A model generated the notes under the pieces. It was not told where the DNA came from. It saw only the letters and a program-made list of their open reading frames with translations, and ran no database searches. From Methanothrix sp. (GTDB taxonomy: Archaea > Halobacteriota > Methanosarcinia > Methanotrichales > Methanotrichaceae), in the NCBI GenBank assembly GCA_003162615.1, contig PMNG01000174.1:1458-36547 (forward strand): DNA of 35,090 nucleotides, given 5' to 3'. The position numbers and the translations under genes were made by a program. This document shows positions 7,104 through 15,228 of this stretch, piece after piece. The stretch's first letter is position 1, and every line of letters begins with the position of its first letter.

Positions 7104-8795
7104 CTACATCGTTTCGAGTGCCGGTATGCCCAGAGTCTCCAGAGTCTCCCTCAGCGCGTTTCTCGAGGCGTTGACCAGGGCCAGCCGTGAAGCCTTTAGC
7201 TCCTGCGGGGCATCGAGCACCGGGCTGAACCTGTAGAAGAGGTTAAAGCTCTCCGCAAGCTCTCTTGCATAAGTGGTAAGTTGGTGGGGCTTGAGCTCCC
7301 TGCCAGCTCGGTCTATCACCTGGTCGAACTCGGCGATCTTCTTTATCATGGCTACCTCGTTCTCCCCGGTCAGGAGGCCGGGATCAAATTGGCCGATCTC
7401 TCCGACTTTGCGCAGGATGCTGCAGGCACGGGCGTGGGAGTATTGGATGAAGGGTGCAGACAGCTTCTCGAAGTCCAGGGCAGCCTTCCAGTCGAACATG
7501 GTGGCTTTGTCTGCGGATACCTTCACAACATCGTACCGTACAGCTCCAACGGCTACGTCTGCTGCAATGCTGCGCCGCAGCTCCTCGCTCTCCTCCGGCC
7601 TGCGAGCAGTCACTTCCTCAAAGGCTTGCTTCTCAACCTCGTCCAGAAGCTCATCCGCCGAGATGAACTTGCCCCTCCTGGTGCTCATTGAGCCCGAAGG
7701 CAGGGATACGAACTCGAATATGACCACCTCGGGCTCGGGTATCTTCATAAGCCGCAGGGCAGTGCGAAGCTGGGAGGATATCAGTTTGTGGTCAGCCCCG
7801 AGGATGTCCACCATCCTCTCGGCCTGTGTTGACTTCCACCTGTGATAGGCAAGGTCGCGAGTGGTGTATAGGCTTGTGCCGTCGGCCCTCCGGAGTACCA
7901 GCTTCTTCTCAAAGCCAAAGGCGCTCAGGTCCAGTTGGAGCGCTCCATCCTCCATCTCTGCCAGGCCGGTCTTCTGCAGATCCTGGATGACCCTGTCCAC
8001 GTCGCCGTTCCGAACGAAGGTTGACTCCCAGTGGTAGCTGTCGTGGCGGATGTTCATCCGGTGAAGGGTCTGCTCGATGCCCATGATGGCGTACTTGGCG
8101 GCGCACTTGATCTTGGCCTCTTGCTCCTGGTCGCCCGCCTCGTAGCGCTGGATGATATGGTCGACCTCTGCTTTCAGCTCCGGCGTTTCGGTCACGGCCT
8201 TGTTGGCGGCGATGTAGACCTTGGCGATGGCGTGGTCTGCCTTGGAGTCATCTAGCTTGTAGTGGTCGCAGCCCCAGACAACCATCGCCTCCTGGCGGCC
8301 CATGTCGTTGACGTAGTATTGGGCGTCCACGGTGCAACCAGCTTTGCGGAGGATGCGCACAAGCGTGTCCCCAATCACTGAGTTCCTGATGTGGCCAACG
8401 TGCAGCGGACCGTCGGGGTTGGCGGAAGTGTGCTCGACTATCACCTTCTGGCTCATCTTGCCTTTCCAGCACTCTGTGCCCTGGGCCTGGATGACGATGG
8501 AATCCAAAAAGTCCCTGTTCATGAAGAAGTTGAGGTAGGGACCCGCTAGCTCAACTCTATCGACAGAGCTTGCAGAGCCGGGCGAAAAGGCCATCGATTT
8601 ATGAATTTCAGCGGCTATCAAGGCGGGGCTGCGTCTGAGCACGGGGGCCAGCCTGAAGCCCACCGAAGAGGCCAGATCGGAATGTGGGCTGCTCTCCAGG
8701 GAGAGGCTGTTTACTCCCACTTCAACCTTGAAACCGCACTTTTCAAGCGCGCTATGCAACAGCGACTCTACCTCGCTCTTGAAATCGAGAAACAT
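7104..8795 (-). CDS. argS: Arginyl-tRNA synthetase
   Basis: Class Ia aminoacyl-tRNA synthetase that charges tRNA-Arg. The 563-residue length fits the family. The N-terminal additional domain (residues 1-100) ends in GPYLNFFMNRDF, the typical lead into the catalytic domain. The HIGH signature is PLHVGHIRNS (HVGH at 132-135) within HTSANPDGPLHVGH. The KMSKS-equivalent loop is MSTRRGKF at about residue 370. The C-terminal anticodon-binding helix bundle contains FIQYSHARACSILR and ends LGIPALETM, close to the usual terminal MGI-x-VLERM pattern. No strong Shine-Dalgarno site precedes the ATG, so the message may be leaderless. The gene is monocistronic or shares its transcript with the broken gene downstream. 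Confidence 0.97.
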   Translation of the reverse strand: MFLDFKSEVESLLHSALEKCGFKVEVGVNSLSLESSPHSDLASSVGFRLAPVLRRSPALIAAEIHKSMAFSPGSASSVDRVELAGPYLNFFMNRDFLDSIVIQAQGTECWKGKMSQKVIVEHTSANPDGPLHVGHIRNSVIGDTLVRILRKAGCTVDAQYYVNDMGRQEAMVVWGCDHYKLDDSKADHAIAKVYIAANKAVTETPELKAEVDHIIQRYEAGDQEQEAKIKCAAKYAIMGIEQTLHRMNIRHDSYHWESTFVRNGDVDRVIQDLQKTGLAEMEDGALQLDLSAFGFEKKLVLRRADGTSLYTTRDLAYHRWKSTQAERMVDILGADHKLISSQLRTALRLMKIPEPEVVIFEFVSLPSGSMSTRRGKFISADELLDEVEKQAFEEVTARRPEESEELRRSIAADVAVGAVRYDVVKVSADKATMFDWKAALDFEKLSAPFIQYSHARACSILRKVGEIGQFDPGLLTGENEVAMIKKIAEFDQVIDRAGRELKPHQLTTYARELAESFNLFYRFSPVLDAPQELKASRLALVNASRNALRETLETLGIPALETM

Positions 8796-8908
8796 CTGAA
8801 CACCAGTATGATCAATCTACATATCTGAACTGGGCGAGGCGATATAAGCATTGCGTCGGACGGCTATCCATCCGTCAACTCAAGTAAAATTTATACTCTT
8901 GAGCATCA

Positions 8909-10177
8909 ATGTTAGCCGGGGGAATCCAAACGAAATTATTCATAGCTCTACTGGTGCTATCGCTCTGCCTGCCGGCGGCGCTGGCATCGGGCAATAGCTC
9001 GCAATCGATCGAGGCAACAACTTCCATAAGCCTGCCCGTCGACTCCGTCACCATCTACCCTGACGGCATGATGTCAGTCAAGCGAATGGGTAGCCTCGAC
9101 GTGACCGAGGGCCAGCACAAGTTCGTCCTGGACGTTCCGGACGCTGCAGACAAGGACACAGTGCTCCTGTCGGTGACCAACGCCACAGTCGAGAGGATCG
9201 TCTACCAGGGCAACCCGGTCTACACCCTGAACGTCTCCAAGACTGGGCAGCAGAAGTTCGTGGAAAGCTACCTGATGTACAACGCAGGCTCCTGGGAGCC
9301 GAGGTACGATCTACAGCTCTCCAACGACTCGCTGAAGATCGCAGCTAATGCGGTAGTTCAGAACAATGGCGGACAAGATCTATTGAACATAAAGCTCAAG
9401 CTCGTAGCGGGTCTGCCATCTCTGGTTCAGCCATACCTGGCTAAAAGTGTAGCGGCGGACCGAAGTTTTGCTGGTGTTGCCGAAGCTGCAGCGCTTGCGC
9501 CAGCGGCTGCACCCTCGCCCTACATATCCGGCGCAGGCAGCACAGGCCAGCTTGAGACGCTGTACATCTTCGAGCTGGAGGGCCGAAAGGACCTGGAGAT
9601 GGGCAAAAAGATAGGCCTGCCACTCTTCGAGAAGACAGCACCCATCGTCAGGACATACACATGGGATGCCTACAACGACCTGAACGGTCCCGCTATAGAG
9701 GAGATCAGAGCCAACAACACCATGAAGCTTCCCTGGCCTGCTGGAAATGCACTGCTATACAGGGACGGCGAGTTCGTCTCCAGCATATCAATGCCCTACA
9801 CAGCCAACGGCACGAACGCATCGATCGAGGTGGGCTCAACACCCGACCTGAAGGTAGCTAAGAGCCTGAAGGACTACAACATATCCGAGAAGATCAAAAC
9901 TGTAAAGTCGGCTGACAACCAGAACCACACAGTCAAGGAGACCACTGAGAACTGGACCTACCAGCTCAAGATAGACAGCAGCATGGACACAAAGGCAAAC
10001 TTAGAGGTCACCGATGCTCGCCCGAAGGAGGCCAAGATACTGGCCATTTCGCCAAAGCCCTTCGAGGTGACCGCCACAGGCCTCAAGTGGAAGCTACTGA
10101 TGGAGCCGAGCCTGAAGATAGCTATAAACTACACCTATCGGGTGGTCAACACCGAGCGCATGGACGCCTCGAGCTGA
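8909..10177 (+). CDS. Exported DUF4139-family protein
   Basis: A 422-residue exported protein. The signal peptide spans about residues 8-27 (KLFIALLVLSLCLPAALA). The first mature strand, VDSVTIYPDGMMSVKRMGSLDVTEGQ, and the segment SYLMYNAGSWEPRYDLQL are the hallmarks of the DUF4139/mucoidy-inhibitor-A-like family. A low-complexity Ala/Pro patch (about residues 190-205) interrupts the beta-rich body. Many Asn-X-Ser/Thr sites are present. No transmembrane anchor follows, so it is secreted or held by the S-layer. TATA-like sequences at 8841-8849 and 8886-8895 precede the ATG, and no Shine-Dalgarno site is visible, so a short or absent leader is likely. Biochemical function is unknown. Confidence 0.8.
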   Translation: MLAGGIQTKLFIALLVLSLCLPAALASGNSSQSIEATTSISLPVDSVTIYPDGMMSVKRMGSLDVTEGQHKFVLDVPDAADKDTVLLSVTNATVERIVYQGNPVYTLNVSKTGQQKFVESYLMYNAGSWEPRYDLQLSNDSLKIAANAVVQNNGGQDLLNIKLKLVAGLPSLVQPYLAKSVAADRSFAGVAEAAALAPAAAPSPYISGAGSTGQLETLYIFELEGRKDLEMGKKIGLPLFEKTAPIVRTYTWDAYNDLNGPAIEEIRANNTMKLPWPAGNALLYRDGEFVSSISMPYTANGTNASIEVGSTPDLKVAKSLKDYNISEKIKTVKSADNQNHTVKETTENWTYQLKIDSSMDTKANLEVTDARPKEAKILAISPKPFEVTATGLKWKLLMEPSLKIAINYTYRVVNTERMDASS

Positions 10178-10186
10178 CCGCCAATA

Positions 10187-10198
10187 ACTTTTTTTTAC
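10187..10198 (+). terminator. T8 tract after the DUF4139 gene
   Basis: A run of eight T (10189-10196) 12 bases past the stop codon, typical of archaeal intrinsic termination. No clear stem precedes it. Confidence 0.5.
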
Positions 10199-10218
10199 AG
10201 CTTATTGAGCTGCTGTTC

Positions 10219-10338
10219 TCAGCTTGTCTGATGATTCATTGCCTCCATCAACCATTCCACCTCAACAGGCAGCTTGTCCGTTCCGCTCATGTAAGCCTTG
10301 TAAACCAGACAGTTGACAATGAGGTAATTGCCGCTCGG
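10219..10338 (-). pseudogene. Possible 3' remnant of an unidentified gene
   Basis: On the minus strand an open stretch reads GNYLIVNCLVYKAYMSGTDK, continues through KLPVEVEWLMEAMNHQTS, and reaches a stop. Amino-acid composition looks protein-like, but there is no plausible start codon and a stop lies just upstream (tta at 10339-10341). It may be the C-terminal tail of a decayed gene. I do not recognise the family, and chance coding is possible in so short a stretch. Confidence 0.25.
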
Positions 10339-10387
10339 TTAGTAAGGAGAGTTAGAACAATTTTTCAATAACTCGATCAAAGTAGAT

Positions 10388-11155
10388 TCATAATTCAAAC
10401 CCTGGCTCCTCAGCGACGACCTTTAGCAGTTTCTCGGCCGCTCCGATCTGCTCCTCGCTCCCGCTTACCGCCAGCCAAATGCTGCCCTCCGCACCGCCTA
10501 CGCCGCCCGCAGCGACCAGCTCTGCCTCTGCGCCAGTCAGGAGCTTGATGGCATCGATTTCTGTGAACACCTCTCCGGGAACAGGCAGCAGGCGCGGTCC
10601 TTTGGCCCAGGGCGCATTCAGCCGGACCGCCAGTTCATTCATATCACCAGGAACACGTTTCTCCAGGCCTACGGGCAGGATCAACCGTACGCGACGTCCC
10701 ACAACCGCCTGTAGGGCTGCACCGATGGTGCCAGCCTTTGGATGGCCGATGAAGATAGCAGCTTGACGGCGCACCAGGTCTAGGGCATTGGCGCCCTTCA
10801 GGATAACGTCGCCTTCCAACAGGACATCCACGACATCGAAGATGGTCTTTCCCTTCTGACAGACGCCGTTGACAATTACCGCATCGCCGGGAAACCCGCT
10901 CTGGTCCGGGAGCATTCCAATCTCGGTCGTGGGATGCCCCGGAGGTAGAATAATCCCACGAAAGAAGCGCCTTCGCGAGAAGCCCTCTGACTGACCAATG
11001 CTGGCGAGGATCTCCTCAGCCACATAGCCGTTAGTCGTTCCTGCGATGATGGCGACTGTGCCTGACTTGAGAGCTGTCTGGATGGCTGGATGAGCTACCA
11101 GGGCCTTGGCGATTAGACGCTTGCCGGCGGCGGGAGTTAAGACGAACTGTCTCAT
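10388..11155 (-). CDS. Conserved archaeal protein of unknown function
   Basis: A soluble 255-residue protein that I do not assign to a named family. It starts MRQFVLTPAAGKRLIAKALV and has a run of Gly-rich segments: GTVAIIAGTTNGYVAEEIL, GFPGDAVIVNGVCQKGKTIF, FIGHPKAGTIGAALQAVVGR and GAEAELVAAGGVGGAEGSIW. The alternation of short hydrophobic strands and Gly-rich turns suggests an alpha/beta fold that could bind a nucleotide or metabolite, but no P-loop or Rossmann signature is clear. There are no membrane segments. AAGGAGATGA lies upstream of the ATG with a rather long spacing (about 12). The gene is transcribed divergently from the alkD-like gene across a 184-base gap. A conserved enzyme or ligand-binding protein is a guess. 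Confidence 0.7.
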   Translation of the reverse strand: MRQFVLTPAAGKRLIAKALVAHPAIQTALKSGTVAIIAGTTNGYVAEEILASIGQSEGFSRRRFFRGIILPPGHPTTEIGMLPDQSGFPGDAVIVNGVCQKGKTIFDVVDVLLEGDVILKGANALDLVRRQAAIFIGHPKAGTIGAALQAVVGRRVRLILPVGLEKRVPGDMNELAVRLNAPWAKGPRLLPVPGEVFTEIDAIKLLTGAEAELVAAGGVGGAEGSIWLAVSGSEEQIGAAEKLLKVVAEEPGFEL

Positions 11156-11339
11156 GATGGCGATTCATCTCCTTGACTGAACGAAGACTTCTGCCTAAAT
11201 TCTTAAGTACTTTTTTCCCTAAGAACACTGAGTTGAACGAATCAGTGGCAATGATAATATCTGAATCGCTTGAACCCTCTGCTGGAGTGGGATAGAAAAT
11301 AAAGAATATCTTTTGCCCCGAAATAACCGATGGAGGAAA

Positions 11340-12050
11340 ATGGAGACCGATGTTCTTGAGGCGGTAAGAGAAGAGCTAGTGCAAAGCGTAGACGAGAAGA
11401 CACGAGATGGCGTCCAACGATTCTTCAAAGAAGAGGTGAAATTTCACGGAGTAAAGTCCGCGGCGGTCAAAAAAATCGCTCAGAAGCATCTGCGAGCCAT
11501 AAAAGGAAAAGATAAGCAAGATATCCTTGCTCTATGCGAAAACCTCTTACAGTCAGGCTACGGCGAAGAGGCTTTCATCGCCTTCGAATGGGCTTATTCC
11601 CTTAGGAAAGAATACGAAGCCGCAGATTTTCAGTTATTTGAAGGATGGGTCCAAAAATACGTTGACAACTGGGCCAAATGCGATACTCTCTGCAACCACA
11701 CCATCGGGGCTTTCGTAGAGAAATACCCCAGTTTCATAGAAAACCTCAAAGGCTGGGCGAGGTCAGAGAGCAGATGGCTCAAGCGTGCCTCGGCAGTGAC
11801 CCTTATCCTTCCGGCCAGAAAAGGAGATTTCCTGAAAGACGTTCTGGAGATCTCCGACATACTGCTGAAAGACAAAGACGATCTGGTGCAGAAAGGCTAC
11901 GGCTGGATGCTGAAAGAGGCGAGCAGAAAACACCGAGAAGAGGTCTATGAATACATCATGAGAAGAAAGTCAGAGATGCCCAGGACTGCGCTACGGTACG
12001 CCATTGAAAAAATGCCTGAGGATCTGAGAAGAAAGGCTATGGAGAGATAA
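11340..12050 (+). CDS. AlkD-like DNA alkylation repair glycosylase
   Basis: A 236-residue all-helical HEAT-repeat-like protein of the DNA alkylation repair family, which removes alkylated purines without base flipping. Residues matching the AlkD active site are visible: W111 and D115 in DNWAKCDTLC, and R149 in SRWLKRASAV. C-terminal repeats include DLVQKGYGWMLKEAS, another family landmark. The ATG at 11340 is chosen because GGAGG precedes it by 3-4 bases; a TTG at 11313 would add nine unlike residues that include the ribosome site. The gene stands alone and is convergent with the zinc-ribbon gene downstream. Confidence 0.9.
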   Translation: METDVLEAVREELVQSVDEKTRDGVQRFFKEEVKFHGVKSAAVKKIAQKHLRAIKGKDKQDILALCENLLQSGYGEEAFIAFEWAYSLRKEYEAADFQLFEGWVQKYVDNWAKCDTLCNHTIGAFVEKYPSFIENLKGWARSESRWLKRASAVTLILPARKGDFLKDVLEISDILLKDKDDLVQKGYGWMLKEASRKHREEVYEYIMRRKSEMPRTALRYAIEKMPEDLRRKAMER

Positions 12051-12129
12051 GCGGTCATTTGTCGCTTTTCTGTGAGGAGCAGAGCAGCGAATGATCGTTT
12101 CTAGGGACCCTTTGCCCACGCCAGCGGCC

Positions 12130-12318
12130 TTACATCCTCCATCCCACATCATACCTCGCTCCGCAATCCGGGCAGATTAGAATAATCCTATAGCCCTTCT
12201 CCGATCTCAAAAAGGAGCTGTGAAATCCAAGTTCATAGCTGCACTGAGGGCAGACTCTGAACTCCTCGTCCAGGTTTATCTTCTTGATATCCTCGGAAAC
12301 TTTCATGACTTTGACCAT
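12130..12318 (-). CDS. Small zinc-ribbon protein
   Basis: A 62-residue protein with two CxxC knuckles, C23/C26 (CPQC) and C49/C52 (CPDC), separated by 22 residues. This is a classic zinc ribbon. The rest is charged and short, giving no catalytic domain. Such proteins in archaea are often nucleic-acid or protein adaptors, but nothing here gives a specific role. An in-frame ATG at residue 5 is an alternative start. It follows the channel gene on the same strand by 52 bases and could share its transcript. Confidence 0.75.
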   Translation of the reverse strand: MVKVMKVSEDIKKINLDEEFRVCPQCSYELGFHSSFLRSEKGYRIILICPDCGARYDVGWRM

Positions 12319-12370
12319 CCTTGAATTGAGACTGCTTCGTCTTATCTATTAATGAGCTGAGACTGGCTCT

Positions 12371-13158
12371 TTAAGGCCCATCTTCTTCCTCTGAGTGCTT
12401 TTCTTCTCTCTTCCTTTGAAGCTCGTCCACGAACCCTGATGTCAGTATAGAGGTCGGAAGAGCGAAGGTGGCCACGCCCAGTATTATTATCAGTCCTCCG
12501 ATCACTTTCCCAAGCGGAGTCTCGGGATACACATTCATGCCGATTGTTGTCATAGTCAGCACTGCCCACCACATTGTAGCAGGAATGTTAGGGAAATTTT
12601 GAGGTTGAACGTCATGCTCCAGAAAGTAGATCGTAGTCGAGGACAGGACCATGAAGAAGATTATGGCAGTGAAGCTCATGGCCAGCTCGCGTTCCTGGGC
12701 TTTTATTACGTCTATTATGGTCTGAAGCGATTCAGAGTACCGATGGAGCTTGAGCAACCGTAAAGTCCAAAGCACCCGAAGACTGCGTAGAAACCTGTGA
12801 TCTGCTGCAAATGCAAGGTCCAGATAGAATGGCAGGATCACCATGAGATCTATTATTGCTAGAGGCGTCAGGCAGTACCTCAGCCTTCCCAAGACGGGAT
12901 TCCTATAATTGGGGTCCACATCGCAGGACCAGACGCGCAAAAAGTACTCGACGGTGAATACTATCAAGGAGACAGATGAGATGTAGTAGAAGATGTCTTT
13001 ATGCACGAGATAAAGGCTCTCCACCGTCTCCAGGACCACGGCAGCGACGTTTAGGACCACCAGGGCCAGAAGAAAGATGTTTACCCTCTCAGCTATCTTG
13101 TCCTCAGGGTCTGTAGCCTCCAGGATCTCGTATACCCGAAGCTTATAGCTTTTGCCAT
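12371..13158 (-). CDS. Voltage-gated-type six-TM ion channel, 5' end frameshifted or non-canonical
   Basis: A Kv-like channel with S1-S6. S4 carries regularly spaced basic residues (RSLRVLWTLRLLKLHR). The pore loop is WWAVLTMTTIGMNVYP, then S6 with GGLIIILGVATFALPTSIL. The filter reads TIGMN where potassium channels have TVGYGD, so K+ selectivity is doubtful. The first usable start codon in the main frame is a GTG at 13060, which would cut off half of S1. Upstream in frame the sequence still encodes family-like SYKLRVYEILEATDPEDK and VNIFLLAL. An ATG at 13158 enters this frame if the A4 run (minus strand, 13150-13153) had one more A, giving MAKSYKLRVYEILE. The coordinates given assume that start. 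The nitrilase gene diverges from it. Confidence 0.75.
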
Positions 13159-13178
13159 CTAATTTTGATGTATCTATC

Positions 13179-13188
13179 TTAATATATA
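13179..13188 (+). promoter_or_regulatory. TATA box in the channel/nitrilase divergent promoter
   Basis: TTAATATATA is centred about 26 bases before the nitrilase ATG at 13210, the usual TATA-to-start distance for an archaeal leaderless transcript. The element is nearly symmetrical. On the minus strand it lies about 26 bases from the ATG at 13158, so it could serve both genes. Confidence 0.55.
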
Positions 13189-13209
13189 CGAACTTGCCCT
13201 CTTTTTATC

Positions 13210-13929
13210 ATGCGTGCCGCCTGCCTTCAGCTCAGTGTAGATCTCTGCCAACGCCAGGGGAACATTACTAGAGCGCTGAAGATGGCCGAACTTGCCATGG
13301 ATCGCGGCGCGGATATTCTAGTGTTCCCTGAGATGTTCATCACAAGCTTTTGCTATGATCAGATTCCAGAGGACCCGCCCTATCCCTCGCTGGACCCTTT
13401 CAGGGCCTTTGCACGGGATCACGACTGCCTGATCATCGGCTCTCTCATGGGCGGCAAGTACAACCTTGGCTTCTGCCTTGAGCCCGAAGGCATCCAGTTC
13501 CAGCCCAAGATCCATCCCTTCGACCAGGAGAGGCTGCACTTCTTAGGCGGCGGCCGTATCTCGCCCATGAATACGAAATGGGGCAAGGTGGGCCTTGAGA
13601 TCTGCTACGACCTGCGCTTTCCTGAGGTGGCTCGCTCCCTGGCGCGGCAGGGTGCCGACTTTCTGGTTACCATAGGTCAGTTCCCCGCCGCCCGGAGGAC
13701 GCACTGGCGCATCCTCTGCTTTGCTAGGGCCATCGAGAACCAGCTCCCCCACGTGGCCTGCAACTGGGCAAATGCTGGTGGCTCCCTGATCATCGATGCT
13801 CGCGGCCAGGTCCAGGCTGAAGCGAGCCAGAAGGAGGAGGTAATCTTCGCTGAAATTGATCTGGAGGAGCGAGACAAATGGAGAAAGGAGATTTTCTACC
13901 TGGGCGATAGAAGGCCGGAGATATACTGA
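13210..13929 (+). CDS. Carbon-nitrogen hydrolase (nitrilase superfamily amidohydrolase)
   Basis: A 239-residue member of the nitrilase superfamily, which cleaves C-N bonds of amides or nitriles with a Glu-Lys-Cys triad. The triad is visible: E41 in DILVFPEMF, K100 in QPKIHPFDQE and C132 in GLEICYDLRFPE. The length matches single-domain bacterial and archaeal omega-amidase-like enzymes, but the exact substrate cannot be set. The segment RILCFARAIENQLPHVACN, with the following Asn-Ala-Gly, is typical of the small-molecule amidase branches. It appears leaderless. Its stop is 10 bases from the priS start, so it probably leads the priS-GINS-L44e transcript. Confidence 0.9.
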   Translation: MRAACLQLSVDLCQRQGNITRALKMAELAMDRGADILVFPEMFITSFCYDQIPEDPPYPSLDPFRAFARDHDCLIIGSLMGGKYNLGFCLEPEGIQFQPKIHPFDQERLHFLGGGRISPMNTKWGKVGLEICYDLRFPEVARSLARQGADFLVTIGQFPAARRTHWRILCFARAIENQLPHVACNWANAGGSLIIDARGQVQAEASQKEEVIFAEIDLEERDKWRKEIFYLGDRRPEIY

Positions 13930-13938
13930 GGTGATCTA

Positions 13939-15153
13939 TTGAATACCCTCACCAGGAACTATCTGCGGTCAAAGTTCAGGGAGTACTACCTCCAGGCCGC
14001 TCTAGACACGCCACCGAGCCTGGAGTCCCGAGAGTGGGGTTTCATCCTCTTCGACGATGTGGGAATGCGCCGCCACAAGTCCTACCTCGGCCGTGGCGAG
14101 CTGGTCGATTACATCAGGTCCATGGTTCCGGCTCACCTCTACCATTCAGCCGCCTACTACCAGCGACCCGGCGCGCCCACCATGAAGGAGAAAGGCTGGC
14201 AGGGTGCTGATCTGATCTTTGACCTGGACGCGGATCATCTGCGAAAGGCTCCCAAATCATACAGTGATATGCTGGACCTGGTCAAGAAAGAGACCCTAAA
14301 GCTGCTGAATTTCCTCCTGGCGGATTTCGGGTTCTCGGAGAAGAACATAAGCGTAGTATTCTCCGGAGGCCGCGGGTATCACATTCATGTCAGAGACCCA
14401 AAAGTCCTGGCTCTTGGAAGCGACGAGCGAAGGGAGATCGTCGACTACCTCACAGGCAGAGGGCTGGACGTAGAACGGTTCATCAACGAGTCTTACATCG
14501 GTGGAGACAGCAGAGGAGGGGAACGCGCATTCAAGCTCAGAGCTCCTGTGGAGGGAGCGCCCGGCTGGGGAAGCAGAATAAACCGATCTCTAATCTCTTT
14601 CGTGGTCCGAACTCGCGATCTCGATGAGAATGATGCTGTAAAAGTACTGTCACTGACCAAGGGCATCGGACCAAAAAAGGCTGCGGCCTTTTACAAAGGC
14701 CTTGTGGAGCGCGACGCCCTGGACAAAGTTCGCCAGGGAAACCTGGATCTATTTCGAGGCAGCTCTCAGATATGGAAGAAGCTTCTTGCGGAGTTCCTGG
14801 AAGGAGAGAGCGTAAAGGTGGGATGGAGCCTCGATGATGAGAGAGGCGAAACCGACGAGCCGGTCACTGCAGACATCCGCAGGCTGATTCGGTGCCCCAC
14901 AAGCCTTCACGGCGGCTCAGGGTTTAGAGTAACGCCTTTGACCATCCAAAGCCTGGAGGAGTTCGAGCCTCTGTGGGATGCGGTGGTCTTTGGAGATGAG
15001 CCAGTTGCAATCGATGTTGTGAAGCCCTTCAAGACTGAGATTCAGGGCGAAAGCTACGATTTGGAGGAAGGGCACTCTGAGCTTCCCGCATGCGCGGCAA
15101 TCTTCCTAATGGCCAGAGGAGCGGCTGAGCTGGGCAAAGCTTTAGAGGGATGA
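13939..15153 (+). CDS. priS: DNA primase catalytic small subunit PriS
   Basis: Catalytic subunit of the archaeal/eukaryotic-type primase, which makes primers at replication forks with PriL. It is 404 residues, as expected. The catalytic aspartates lie in DLIFDLDADH (D95, D97) and the nucleotide-binding SGGRGYHIHV motif follows. The N terminus (LTRNYLRSKFREYY) and FILFDDVGMRRHKSYL are typical of archaeal PriS. A third conserved region is CPTSLHGGSGFRV. Initiation is at TTG 13939, supported by GAGGTGAT just upstream. The partner priL is not in this window. GINS follows 75 bases downstream. Confidence 0.97.
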   Translation: MNTLTRNYLRSKFREYYLQAALDTPPSLESREWGFILFDDVGMRRHKSYLGRGELVDYIRSMVPAHLYHSAAYYQRPGAPTMKEKGWQGADLIFDLDADHLRKAPKSYSDMLDLVKKETLKLLNFLLADFGFSEKNISVVFSGGRGYHIHVRDPKVLALGSDERREIVDYLTGRGLDVERFINESYIGGDSRGGERAFKLRAPVEGAPGWGSRINRSLISFVVRTRDLDENDAVKVLSLTKGIGPKKAAAFYKGLVERDALDKVRQGNLDLFRGSSQIWKKLLAEFLEGESVKVGWSLDDERGETDEPVTADIRRLIRCPTSLHGGSGFRVTPLTIQSLEEFEPLWDAVVFGDEPVAIDVVKPFKTEIQGESYDLEEGHSELPACAAIFLMARGAAELGKALEG

Positions 15154-15228
15154 GAATCATTGATATGCGTCTAATTTGGGTCTCTAATCGCCAGCCTATG
15201 CTTAAGGGCAGGCGCAACGGACACCGGG

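Noticed and set aside
7273..7845. 190-codon plus-strand ORF inside argS
   Set aside because: Antisense of a definite tRNA synthetase; Ser/Arg-rich shadow.
12051..12129. Imperfect inverted repeat between alkD and the zinc-ribbon gene as a terminator
   Set aside because: The arms pair poorly and no T-tract follows.
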